A stretch of 64,000 bases of DNA from Collinsella sp. AM33-4BH (GTDB lineage: Bacteria; Actinomycetota; Coriobacteriia; Coriobacteriales; Coriobacteriaceae). A program made the translations under genes and the position numbers. Numbering within the stretch: the first letter of the stretch is position 1; the number at the start of each line of letters is the position of its first letter. Shown piece after piece: positions 57,546 to 64,000 of the stretch. Under the pieces are notes generated by a model, which was not told where the DNA came from, searched no databases, and was given only the letters and a program-made list of their open reading frames with translations. The stretch covers positions 65,964-129,963 of the forward strand of contig NZ_QSIN01000006.1 of assembly GCF_003469205.1 (NCBI RefSeq). Direction: 5' to 3'.

Positions 57546-58292
57546 CTAGAACAGGAAGCCGATGGCGATGAGGGCGATGCTGACGATGAGTACGGCGATG
57601 TCCAGGCCCTTGATGGGGTAGCGCTTGTACGAGCTGGCGCGCGTGCGCAGATAGAAGCCGCGCTGTTCTGCCGCCAAGGCCGTGGCATCGGTCTTGCCCA
57701 CGCTCGAGATGAGCAGCGGCACACACAGTGGCAGCATGAGCTTAAGCTTCTTGATAGGGTTCTTGGTGTCGTACTCGACGCCGCGCGCGGTCTGCGCTTC
57801 CATGATGGCGTTCATCTCCTGACCAAACACCGGCACAAAGCGCAGCGCCGTGGTAAAGGTGAAGGCATAGCGATACGGTACGTGCAGCACCTCGACGCAG
57901 GCGTTGGCAAGGTCGTTGAGCTTGGTCACCATGAGCATGAGGATGAGCGGTAACGCCACACCCAGCAGGCGCAGACAGGCCTTCGATCCTGTGATGAGGC
58001 CCGTGTCGGTGATAAAGCCCCACACAACGTTGCCATCGCGCATAAAGGCAAGCTGGAGCACCAGCATGATAAGCGCGAGCGGAATCAGCAACTTGAGCAG
58101 CGAGAACAGACGGTCGACGACGCCGGCATAGGCACCCAGCGCAAGGGTGAGCACCAAAAAGCCCAGCAGCGCCACGTAGGTGTCGGACAAGAAGATGCCG
58201 ACGATGATGGCGGCGGCGAGGCCCAATTTGACGACGGGGTTCAGGCGATGCAGCAGCGTATCGCCTGGCATGTAGTCGATGACGTTAACCAC
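57546..58292 (-). CDS. ecfT: ECF transporter transmembrane component EcfT
   Basis: 248 residues from GTG 58292, which overlaps the ATPase stop by 8 nt with AAGGAG 10 nt upstream (the frame is open to ATG 58325). CbiQ/EcfT family: MPGDTLLHRLNPVVKLGLA at the start, about five membrane helices, coupling helices with FTTALRFVPVFGQEMNAIMEAQTARG and TALAAEQRGFYLRTRA, whose Ala-Arg-Gly-type motif contacts the ATPases. With the fused ATPase and the S component upstream it forms a full ECF importer, which may act as a dedicated rather than a shared module. Confidence 0.9.
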   Translation of the reverse strand: MVNVIDYMPGDTLLHRLNPVVKLGLAAAIIVGIFLSDTYVALLGFLVLTLALGAYAGVVDRLFSLLKLLIPLALIMLVLQLAFMRDGNVVWGFITDTGLITGSKACLRLLGVALPLILMLMVTKLNDLANACVEVLHVPYRYAFTFTTALRFVPVFGQEMNAIMEAQTARGVEYDTKNPIKKLKLMLPLCVPLLISSVGKTDATALAAEQRGFYLRTRASSYKRYPIKGLDIAVLIVSIALIAIGFLF

Positions 58293-60036
58293 GGCGGACC
58301 ATCTCCTTGGTAATGCGAACGACATCGCTGACCTCGCTCACCTGTGCAAAAGCGGGCGAGACGGAAGATGCCAGACGGCGCGAGAGTTCAATAACCTGGG
58401 GCGGCTCAACATAGGCACGCTGCATGAGATCGATGTTCGAGAATAGCTCGTGCGTGCGGCCGCGGTCGAGGATGCTACCGTCGGCCATTACCACAATGCG
58501 CTCGGCAAAATCCGAGACGACTTCCATATCGTGGCAGACCATGATAACGGCGCAGCCGCGCTCGGCCATGGTGCGCACCGTTTCCATGACGGTCATGCAC
58601 TCGCGGTAATCAAGGCCGCTCGTGGGCTCGTCGAGCACGACGATCTTGGGCTCAACCACTACGACGGAGGCAAGCGCCACCATTTGTCGCTGGCCGCGCG
58701 AAAGCGAGAAAGGTGCCTCATCGGCAGGCAGGCCAAAGCGGTCGATAACGAGTCGAGCGCGACGCAGAGCCTCGGCACGGTCGATGCCGGCAAGCTCCAG
58801 GCCAAAAGCGACCTCGTCGAGTACGGTATCCTTGCAGATCTGGCGGTCGGGGTTTTGGAAGAGGGTTGCGACTTCGCGGGCGATGCGGCTCGTGGGAACG
58901 GCCGCGGTATCCAGTCCCGTGACGCGCACGCTGCCCGAGGCGGGCTTGAGCAGGCCTGTGAGCAGCTTGGTGAGCGTGGTCTTGCCGGCACCGTTTTGGC
59001 CGACGATGCCCACGAGCTCGCCGGGATAGAGCGTCAGGCTAAGGTCGTGTACGGCGGCGCCGCCATTGGGATAGGCAAACTCAACATGGTCGAAGGTGAG
59101 TACGGGTTCGGCGTCCTTGGCATGAGGGCGCAACGACGGTGCGTGCGGTGAGCCGGCGGGCGCCTGGGCTTCGCTGGCCGCGTGTGCGGGGTCGACGATG
59201 CCCGAAATCAGGCGCTCGGCCTCATCGACATCCAAGCAAGGGGTACCGCTTACCAGGCCATCGGCCTCGAGGCTATTGAAGATACGCGTGACGCGAGGGC
59301 AGTCGACGCCGATGGCACGGAGCTCGTCGGTATGCGCGAAGACCTCGTGTGGTTCGCCCTGCAGCGCGATTTCGCCATGGTTGAGCACGAGCACGCGGTT
59401 GCAGTACTCCGAGAGCAGGGCGACCTTTTGCTCAACGACGACGATGGTGATTCCAAGTGCGCGGTTTGCCTCACGCAGCGTCTCGAAGACCAGCGTGGAG
59501 CTGGCAGGGTCGAGTGCCGCGGTGGGCTCGTCGAGAACCAAGACGCGCGGACGCATAGCGAGAATGGCGGCGATGGCTACCTTTTGCTTCTGTCCGCCCG
59601 AGAGGGTGGCAATCTCGCGGTCGCGCAGGTCGCTGATGCCGACGGTCTCGAGCGTTTCGCTCACGCGCTGCTCGATCTGGTCATGGGGGACGCCAAAGTT
59701 CTCGAGGCCAAAGAGCATCTCGTCCTCGACGACCGAGGCGACCATTTGCGTGTCGATATCCTGCAGCACGCTGCCGACGATTTGCGACACGTCGGTCAAC
59801 GAGACCTCGCAGGTGTCGTGGCCGTCAACCATGACGGACCCAAAGAACGTGCCGGTGTAGTGGTGGGGCACGGCGCCCGACAGGCAGGCGGCAAGCGTGG
59901 ACTTGCCGGCGCCCGAGGGCCCGATGATGCCGATGAAATCTCCCTTGTTCACGCTGAGTGAGATGTGGCTGAGCGCCTGCTCGGTCTGCGTGCCATAGGA
60001 GAACGAGACATCGTCGACGTTGATGATCGTTTCCAT
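58285..60036 (-). CDS. ecfA: Energy-coupling factor double ATPase (EcfA1-EcfA2 fusion)
   Basis: 583 residues; ATG 60036. Two CbiO-like ABC domains in one chain: first Walker A GPSGAGKST, signature LSGGQKQK, Walker B VLVLDEPTAALD; second GQNGAGKTT, LSRGQRQM (Gly to Arg in the LSGGQ) and IVVLDEPTSGLD. An acidic/Pro-rich linker around residue 290 joins them. It energises substrate uptake through EcfT and the S component. A 212-nt gap containing two structured repeats separates it from the S component gene. Confidence 0.95.
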   Translation of the reverse strand: METIINVDDVSFSYGTQTEQALSHISLSVNKGDFIGIIGPSGAGKSTLAACLSGAVPHHYTGTFFGSVMVDGHDTCEVSLTDVSQIVGSVLQDIDTQMVASVVEDEMLFGLENFGVPHDQIEQRVSETLETVGISDLRDREIATLSGGQKQKVAIAAILAMRPRVLVLDEPTAALDPASSTLVFETLREANRALGITIVVVEQKVALLSEYCNRVLVLNHGEIALQGEPHEVFAHTDELRAIGVDCPRVTRIFNSLEADGLVSGTPCLDVDEAERLISGIVDPAHAASEAQAPAGSPHAPSLRPHAKDAEPVLTFDHVEFAYPNGGAAVHDLSLTLYPGELVGIVGQNGAGKTTLTKLLTGLLKPASGSVRVTGLDTAAVPTSRIAREVATLFQNPDRQICKDTVLDEVAFGLELAGIDRAEALRRARLVIDRFGLPADEAPFSLSRGQRQMVALASVVVVEPKIVVLDEPTSGLDYRECMTVMETVRTMAERGCAVIMVCHDMEVVSDFAERIVVMADGSILDRGRTHELFSNIDLMQRAYVEPPQVIELSRRLASSVSPAFAQVSEVSDVVRITKEMVRRG

Positions 60037-60056
60037 GGATACCTTTCATAGTCATC

Positions 60057-60096
60057 GGGGACGTTCTTTAATGACTAGTCGTTTAAGAACGTCCCC
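60057..60096 (+). repeat. GGGGACGTTCTT inverted repeat
   Basis: GGGGACGTTCTT (60057-60068) and AAGAACGTCCCC (60085-60096) are perfectly complementary, with AA/TT extending the pairing. A related GGGACAGTC follows at 60113. It lies just upstream of the ATPase ribosome binding site. Confidence 0.7.
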
Positions 60097-60141
60097 AAGA
60101 GCTAGTTGTTTGGGACAGTCTTTGTTGGTGGAGTGCGGAGA

Positions 60142-60242
60142 CGGCTTTACGAGGGGCCCCAGGTTGGCGCGAAAGAGGAGCGAAGCGTACTTGGGTACGC
60201 GAGCGACGAATGAACGCCAAGATGGGGTGGCTCATAAAGCCG
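60142..60242 (-). repeat. Structured 3'-flank element, copy 2 (after the ECF S component)
   Basis: On the minus strand CGGCTTTATGAG and CTCGTAAAGCCG form a 12-bp outer stem with one G-U, enclosing a core that begins CCACCCCATCTTGGCG and ends CGCCAACCTGGGGC, with the stem GCGTACCCAAGTACGC inside. The core matches copy 1 (35859-35958) closely. It starts 7 nt after the S-component stop. Confidence 0.75.
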
Positions 60243-60248
60243 AGCGGG

Positions 60249-60821
60249 TTAGTTGAGCTTCAGGGCCTTCTGAATGGGCAGATAGAGGGCGCCGACCAGA
60301 ATGGCGTTAAAGACGGCGGTCATGGCGACGACGGGCAGCATAGCGGCGGCGAGCTCGCCGACCACGCCAAGCATGGCCATCTTGATAACCATGAAGATGA
60401 CGCCGGAGACAAAGGTGGTCACGAAGGTAGCGACGATGGCGACGGCAGGCTTGACCTGACCGTTCTTGCCGGCGGCGTTGACGATGCCGGCCATGAGCAT
60501 GGCGGCGATGCCCTCGGCGGCAAAATCGACGAACGGCGAAGTGGTGGTGATCTGGATCACGGCAGCCGAGATGAGGCCAATGACGAGCGCCTGGCCGATG
60601 TTGGGGCGAACGACCAGGATGGTGAGGCAGAAGGCCGAGATGATGAACTCGGGGCTGATCATGCCGCCCGAGATGCCCGAGATTGCCTTGCCGACGGTGA
60701 AGTTGAGGATGAAGCCGGCGGCGAGCAGGATGGCGAGCAGGACGAGGGCGCGGACATCGAGTTTGCCACGGTCGGCGGTCTGGACGGTGCGGGGCTGGGT
60801 GGCGGTGGTGTTCTGAGACAT
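60249..60821 (-). CDS. ECF transporter S component, probably tryptophan-specific
   Basis: 190 residues from ATG 60821 (GAAAGGA upstream). After a polar N-terminus, RALVLLAILLAAGFILNFTV begins about five to six membrane helices. GKAISGISGGMISPEFIISAF and VRPNIGQALVIGLISAAVIQ are typical of S-component substrate loops. The specificity is inferred from the upstream Trp-codon leader and attenuator, not from the protein. TrpP-like S components are known in Firmicutes. First structural gene of the ECF operon. Confidence 0.8.
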   Translation of the reverse strand: MSQNTTATQPRTVQTADRGKLDVRALVLLAILLAAGFILNFTVGKAISGISGGMISPEFIISAFCLTILVVRPNIGQALVIGLISAAVIQITTTSPFVDFAAEGIAAMLMAGIVNAAGKNGQVKPAVAIVATFVTTFVSGVIFMVIKMAMLGVVGELAAAMLPVVAMTAVFNAILVGALYLPIQKALKLN

Positions 60822-60897
60822 GGTGAAAATCCTTTCGGAAGGGGATTGCAAGAGAAAAGCGGAGGCGCGTGATGCGAATGCGATCGGGCTCGAGATA

Positions 60898-60932
60898 GAA
60901 AAAGGCCCCCGGTCGAAACCGGAGGCCTTCCA
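60898..60932 (-). terminator. Attenuator terminator of the ECF operon
   Basis: Minus strand GGAAGGCCTCCGGT and ACCGGGGGCCTTTTTC form a strong stem around TTCG with a U-tract. It lies 34 nt after the leader-peptide stop and 77 nt before the S-component start. Confidence 0.85.
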
Positions 60933-60965
60933 ATCACCTAGAGCGCAAAAACAGGCGTGAGGGAC

Positions 60966-61034
60966 TCACTGTCGACCGATCGTATTCGCATCACGCCACC
61001 ACCAGTTGTTGAGAGATTTCATCGTGTTCTTCAT
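60966..61034 (-). CDS. Tryptophan leader peptide (three consecutive Trp codons)
   Basis: 22 codons plus TGA: ATG 61034 preceded by AAAGGAGCC with good spacing. The peptide is MKNTMKSLNNWWWRDANTI followed by GRQ. Three adjacent TGG codons at positions 11-13 in so short a frame, followed by an intrinsic terminator and a transporter operon, are the hallmarks of ribosome-mediated Trp attenuation. When charged tRNA-Trp is scarce the ribosome would stall at the Trp codons and let transcription continue into the ECF genes. Confidence 0.85.
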   Translation of the reverse strand: MKNTMKSLNNWWWRDANTIGRQ

Positions 61035-61119
61035 GTTGGTGGCTCCTTTCGTGATGCCGTGGCGCGGTCGCACCTAGTTGCTGTTGCGCTGCACTATAGC
61101 ACAGCGAAGTGTGTGCGGG

Positions 61120-61142
61120 GAAATCTTTTTTAAAAAGATTTC
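61120..61142. promoter_or_regulatory. 23-nt perfect palindrome upstream of the Trp leader
   Basis: GAAATCTTTTT-T-AAAAAGATTTC is a perfect dyad 86 nt upstream of the leader ATG. A possible -10 (TATAGT on the minus strand at 61093-61098) lies between. It could be an operator, or an AT-rich stem. Between it and the C69 terminator, GGGTTTCCCGT occurs twice (61146-61169). Nothing else is seen in 61035-61187. Confidence 0.4.
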
Positions 61143-61187
61143 AGGCGGGTTTCCCGTGGGTTTCCCGTCGGCCAAAAAGGCGGGTTA

Positions 61188-61222
61188 AGCGGGCGAGGCT
61201 GCCATTGCTGCCTCGCCCGCTC
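61188..61222 (-). terminator. Terminator of the C69 dipeptidase gene
   Basis: AGCGGGCGAGGC and GCCTCGCCCGCT pair around a 10-nt loop, 10 nt after the stop. A U-tract (TTTTT) comes only 12 nt later. Confidence 0.75.
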
Positions 61223-61232
61223 AGCTAAGACG

Positions 61233-63194
61233 TTACTCCTTATTGCGACGGTAGAGGAAGTAACCGCCTGCGGAGATGACGGCAACGCCAGCGATGGCGA
61301 ATGCGGCCACCATGCGGCCATCAAAACGATCGCCAGTGGTGGGCAGGCCGCCCTTGGTGTTCGTCTTGTTGGTGGTTACTGTGGTCGTGGTGTCGGACTT
61401 GCCAGGCTTCTCGGGCTTGGTGGTGGGCTGCTCGGGCTTAGCGGGCTGCTCGGGCTTAGCGGGCTGCTCGGGGGTACCGGGCTGCTCAGGAGTACCAGGC
61501 TGCTCGGGGGTGCCAGGCTGATCCGGGGTTACCGGGTCGGTGGCAAGAGCGTCCTTGGCGTAGGTGATGGACACCTTGAGGCCGTTGGTCTCGGTGTTCA
61601 GGTCGCTCGGGGTGAAGGGCGTGCTGAAATCCTCAGCCTTCAGATAAGCGCGCATCTCCTGGAGCAGGGCCTTGCACTTGACGTAGGTGTTCTCAGTGGC
61701 AGCCTTGCCGGCCTTGTTTGCCAGGGCGGTGCGGCCCTCAGTGGTGGTCTCGGCCTGCATAGCAGCATCGACCTCAAGGTTCTGTTCGATGAGCTCGTTC
61801 TGGAGAGCGTCGAGGTAGGCGCGAACGCCGGTGCCGAGCTGCTCGCGGTGCTCGTAGCAGAGGGAACTAATGTCCATGAGGACGTAGTTGATGGAGTTCT
61901 CGGGCTCCTCGTTGTTCACGATGTCCGTCTCTTCGCAGTGATCGTAGGAGACATCCTGATTGCTGAAGTAGGGGCTGACCTCGGTGAGCAGTGCAGAGTA
62001 CAGAGGAATAGCGACGGAGTAGGCGGCGCGGGAGAGCATCTCCCACTGAATGGTCGCGATCTCGGGGTCCATGTCCTGACGGATCTGGAAGAGGTTGGTC
62101 TCGGTGCTTCTTTCGGTGCCGATGGCGTAGACACCGTCGGTGTTGGCGTTGAGGCCGGGGACATTTTCGCCGCGGTTGCCAAATGCACGGATCATCTCAA
62201 AGGTGTTCCAGTCGGACTTGCCGGGCTGGAAGAACAGGGGCTGGATCTCGCTGACCATGGCCCCGATTTGGTCGGGGCCTTTTTTCGGTTTAACCGTGAC
62301 GATGTCGTAATCCGCGCCCTTGGTCAACGGGGCCATGAAGTAATCGCGGCCCTGGACATAGCGAGTCCACTGATGAACGCCGGAATCGGCGACGCTTTTG
62401 CCATAGGTCTTGGCAACGTCGAACTTGCCGTCGGTGTACTCGGCGAAGCCATTTTTCTCGGGCATGGTCTGGATGCCCTCGGAGTGGAGGCAGTTCTCGG
62501 TGTCATCAAGGTTGACATCGTAATTGAGTCCGCCGATGTTGGGGTTGAGTGAGGCGACGTCATCGGCGAGCTTCATGGCGATCCACTGGTGGCCGGAAAG
62601 TGCGGCAAACAGCCAAGTCTCGTTGCTGTCGGCGATGATAATCTGATCGTTGCCGTTGGCGCCCTGCTCGTCGATGATCTTGCCGAGGAGCTCGACACCC
62701 TCACGTGCTTTGGCACTTTCGCCTAAGATAACGCTGCCGTAGCTATACTCGCCAATGCCAGTGTCGGTCAGGGGGTCTGCCTTGGCGGCTTTATCGTTCA
62801 TGTTGGTGGTCAGCGTTGCGGAGCAGGACACGCCCTTCTCATTGATGCCTGCCTCAGAGTAGGCATCATAGCGCCCGTGCCACTGCGAAGGATGATCGCG
62901 CACGTAGCTATAACGATATGTAGTCTTGGTCGACCTGTATGAGAAGCCGGACTCGTCTGAGCCGTAGGTATACCCGGGGGCATGCGACGGCTCAATGCCA
63001 AAGTGCTTGAGGTAGCGCGGGCCAAAGTCCTCGGCGCGACCATAGTACGTGTTGTTGTCGGCCGTAAGGTTTTTGCCCATGTACATTTGCGTGCAGGCGA
63101 GCGCAGATGTCGGCATGGACATGATGGTCGCAGCTCCAAAGGCGAGGCCTATGCCTAGCTTCTTGAGCGCGTTGACGGGGCGAGTTTTCCTCAT
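61233..63194 (-). CDS. Cell-wall-anchored C69 family dipeptidase
   Basis: 653 residues; ATG 63194 behind GGGAGGG. A signal peptide ends at ALA-C34; the Cys would become the N-terminal nucleophile of this Ntn-hydrolase (CTQMYMGKNLTADNNTYYGR with the conserved DN and R). Further family blocks: GINEKGVSCSATLTTN, ILGESAKAREGVELLGKII and ADSNETWLFAALSGHQW. A tail of PEQPGT/PEQPAK repeats (about residues 560-600) spans the wall, followed by LPTTG (617-621), a membrane helix and YRRNKE for sortase anchoring. It would cleave dipeptides at the cell surface, feeding amino acid importers. Confidence 0.9.
   Translation of the reverse strand: MRKTRPVNALKKLGIGLAFGAATIMSMPTSALACTQMYMGKNLTADNNTYYGRAEDFGPRYLKHFGIEPSHAPGYTYGSDESGFSYRSTKTTYRYSYVRDHPSQWHGRYDAYSEAGINEKGVSCSATLTTNMNDKAAKADPLTDTGIGEYSYGSVILGESAKAREGVELLGKIIDEQGANGNDQIIIADSNETWLFAALSGHQWIAMKLADDVASLNPNIGGLNYDVNLDDTENCLHSEGIQTMPEKNGFAEYTDGKFDVAKTYGKSVADSGVHQWTRYVQGRDYFMAPLTKGADYDIVTVKPKKGPDQIGAMVSEIQPLFFQPGKSDWNTFEMIRAFGNRGENVPGLNANTDGVYAIGTERSTETNLFQIRQDMDPEIATIQWEMLSRAAYSVAIPLYSALLTEVSPYFSNQDVSYDHCEETDIVNNEEPENSINYVLMDISSLCYEHREQLGTGVRAYLDALQNELIEQNLEVDAAMQAETTTEGRTALANKAGKAATENTYVKCKALLQEMRAYLKAEDFSTPFTPSDLNTETNGLKVSITYAKDALATDPVTPDQPGTPEQPGTPEQPGTPEQPAKPEQPAKPEQPTTKPEKPGKSDTTTTVTTNKTNTKGGLPTTGDRFDGRMVAAFAIAGVAVISAGGYFLYRRNKE
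62259..62286 (+). terminator. Perfect intrinsic terminator antisense inside the C69 gene
   Basis: GGCCCCGA-TTTGG-TCGGGGCC followed by TTTTTT reads as a textbook terminator on the plus strand, opposite to the gene. It may stop antisense transcription. Confidence 0.55.
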
Positions 63195-63213
63195 TTTCCC
63201 TCCCAGCGTGCGA

Positions 63214-63237
63214 AAGCCCTCTGTCGCCAGAGGGCTT
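63214..63237 (-). other. Hairpin in the C69 leader
   Basis: AAGCCCTCTG and CAGAGGGCTT form a 10-bp stem around TCGC directly upstream of the C69 ribosome binding site. Apart from this and the terminator at 63432, the stretch 63195-63500 is AT-rich and shows nothing else. Confidence 0.5.
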
Positions 63238-63431
63238 CAGCCAATAAAGACACCTCATTAGCGTAACGAACTGGAAACAATATTCATCTATGAAAGAAAC
63301 TTACTCGATAAGCGTGATGAAATATGCGATGAGCGGTTAATCGTACTCAGTTTGCAGCTTTACTTTAATAAAGACGCCCTGTAATTACTGTAGCCGAATA
63401 AAGTAGCTGGGAATGCCCGAAATGAAAATCC

Positions 63432-63462
63432 CCCGCTGTTTGACGAATGCATAAACAGCGGG
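63432..63462 (-). terminator. Terminator of the lipid kinase/small peptide unit
   Basis: CCCGCTGTTT and AAACAGCGGG pair around an 11-nt loop; on the minus strand GGATTTTC follows. Confidence 0.6.
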
Positions 63463-63500
63463 AGAGGCCATAACTGGATGAATATCATACCAATGTGGAT

Positions 63501-63593
63501 TTACTTCTTTCGGCGGTGAATCACGTTGATGGCGTAACCGACGAGCATGGCCAAGACGATGACAATAAAGCCGATCAGGGGATTGTCGTTCAT
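63501..63593 (-). CDS. 30-residue single-helix membrane peptide
   Basis: ATG 63593 preceded by TAGGAGGACCCC, an excellent ribosome binding site, and ending in TAA at 63501. The peptide starts MNDNPLIGFIVIVLAMLVGY and continues AINVIHRRKK: one membrane helix with a basic, cytoplasmic C-terminus. It begins 9 nt downstream of the lipid kinase gene stop. Function unknown. Confidence 0.7.
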   Translation of the reverse strand: MNDNPLIGFIVIVLAMLVGYAINVIHRRKK

Positions 63594-63602
63594 GGGGTCC
63601 TC

Positions 63603-64000
63603 CTATTTTCCGAGCGGTGAGAATTCGTCGACGATGAGGTCGAGGCATTGCGGAAGCGCGCGGGCTCCAAAGACGCCCGAATTGCTGGAGATAATCTCGC
63701 CATCGAACTGCATGCCCAGCGACGGGGTGCAGGTGATCTTGGCTTCCTTGGTCTGGATGATCTTGAACTGCGGGCGCCCGAGTACCTTGCCGGCGGGATC
63801 AAGCGCAGCGGTGATCACAGTAGGCAGCAGCTGCACGGTGCGCACGGGTTCTATGACCGCAATGTCGACCATGCCATCGTTCATGCGGCAGTCGGGGAAC
63901 AGGTTGATGTCGTTTTGGATGACCGAGGTGTTGCCGGCCATGCAGCAGATGCCGTCGAGCTCCTCGACAATGCCGTCATGCTCAATCGTAAAGTGCGCCA
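63603..64000 (-). CDS. Diacylglycerol/lipid kinase family protein, C-terminal part (5' end outside window)
   Basis: 132 residues of the C-terminal half of a YegS/DgkB-type lipid kinase; the frame is open to the window edge. GNTSVIQNDINLFPDCRMNDG followed by MVDIAVIEPV is the conserved 'G.......P.A..DDG.LD' block of the family, with the usual Asp pair as N-D-G. The end SLGMQFDGEIISSNSGVFGA carries the second family motif (usual 'xxxDGE'). It phosphorylates diacylglycerol or another lipid alcohol at the membrane. The nucleotide-binding N-terminal domain is not visible. Confidence 0.75.
   Translation of the reverse strand, partial: AHFTIEHDGIVEELDGICCMAGNTSVIQNDINLFPDCRMNDGMVDIAVIEPVRTVQLLPTVITAALDPAGKVLGRPQFKIIQTKEAKITCTPSLGMQFDGEIISSNSGVFGARALPQCLDLIVDEFSPLGK

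Noticed and set aside
61430..61540. Short tandem repeats that could suggest a CRISPR array or minisatellite
   Set aside because: They are in-frame PEQPGT/PEQPAK codon repeats in the wall-spanning tail of the C69 dipeptidase, with no spacers.
1..64000. tRNA or rRNA genes, prophage, integrase attachment site or replication origin
   Set aside because: None was recognised on reading both strands; a tRNAscan/Infernal run would be the decisive test.

Overview
The window looks like a piece of a Coriobacteriia chromosome, most likely Collinsella (C. aerofaciens/C. intestinalis-like). The support is GC-rich coding sequence with strong GC3 bias, an ECF-transporter and amino-acid-dependent lifestyle, an LPXTG-anchored C69 dipeptidase, a fructoselysine-type catabolic locus and several dispersed GGGACAGGTT repeats. 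The genus is an inference from gene content; no rRNA or other marker lies in the window. No tRNA, rRNA, CRISPR array, prophage or intact insertion sequence was seen.

Layout. 1-5.8 kb: 3' part of metY, a secreted protein, a ketopantoate-reductase-like gene, a cyclase-family hydrolase and a ferredoxin-like aldo/keto reductase. 5.8-8 kb: an oxidoreductase and endonuclease IV, each preceded by a copy of the same covarying hairpin. 8-11.3 kb: a polar amino acid ABC transporter (binding lipoprotein, permease with a large extracytoplasmic N-terminal region, ATPase). 11.3-13.1 kb: flavodoxin and a DUF3793 protein, divergent from a small membrane-anchored HMA metal-binding protein with a CsoR-like operator. 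13.1-15 kb: an SOS-type Y-family polymerase and its YolD-like partner. 15.2-19.5 kb: an orphan Fe-ADH-like half protein, pgi and two HAD phosphatases.

19.6-31 kb is the most distinctive region. A GntR/UTRA regulator precedes a ten-gene, tightly packed operon: YfcC-type transporter, two amidohydrolase-fold proteins, a FrlC-like epimerase, a FrlB-like SIS deglycase, two FrlD-like PfkB kinases, a YjbQ protein, a BtpA-family protein and an FGGY kinase. This looks like a fructoselysine/Amadori-compound pathway enlarged by extra enzymes whose substrates cannot be read from the sequence.

31-45.5 kb is mostly housekeeping: TatD, TcdA, SdpR-SdpI, EttA, two coiled/low-complexity proteins, NAD synthetase, a class I aminotransferase, L-lactate dehydrogenase, a DUF2974 hydrolase between two repeat copies, and a YejK-like nucleoid protein. 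45.5-51 kb is a lysine/diaminopimelate locus: a lysine riboswitch precedes an in-frame lysA-dapA fusion, dapB and dapH, with a divergent M20 peptidase that may be the N-acetyl-DAP deacetylase. 51-54 kb carries an FxLYD protein, an HTH protein and a membrane Ser/Thr kinase. 53.8-57.4 kb concerns the cell wall: a coiled-coil lysozyme-like protein, a D-aspartate-ligase-like ATP-grasp enzyme and an aspartate racemase.

57.5-61 kb encodes a complete ECF transporter (S component, fused double ATPase, T component). A 22-residue leader peptide with three consecutive Trp codons followed by an intrinsic terminator precedes it, so it is probably a tryptophan importer controlled by attenuation. 61.2-64 kb holds the C69 dipeptidase, a 30-residue membrane peptide and the 3' part of a lipid kinase gene. 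Several structured repeats with compensatory base changes between copies are reported as findings.
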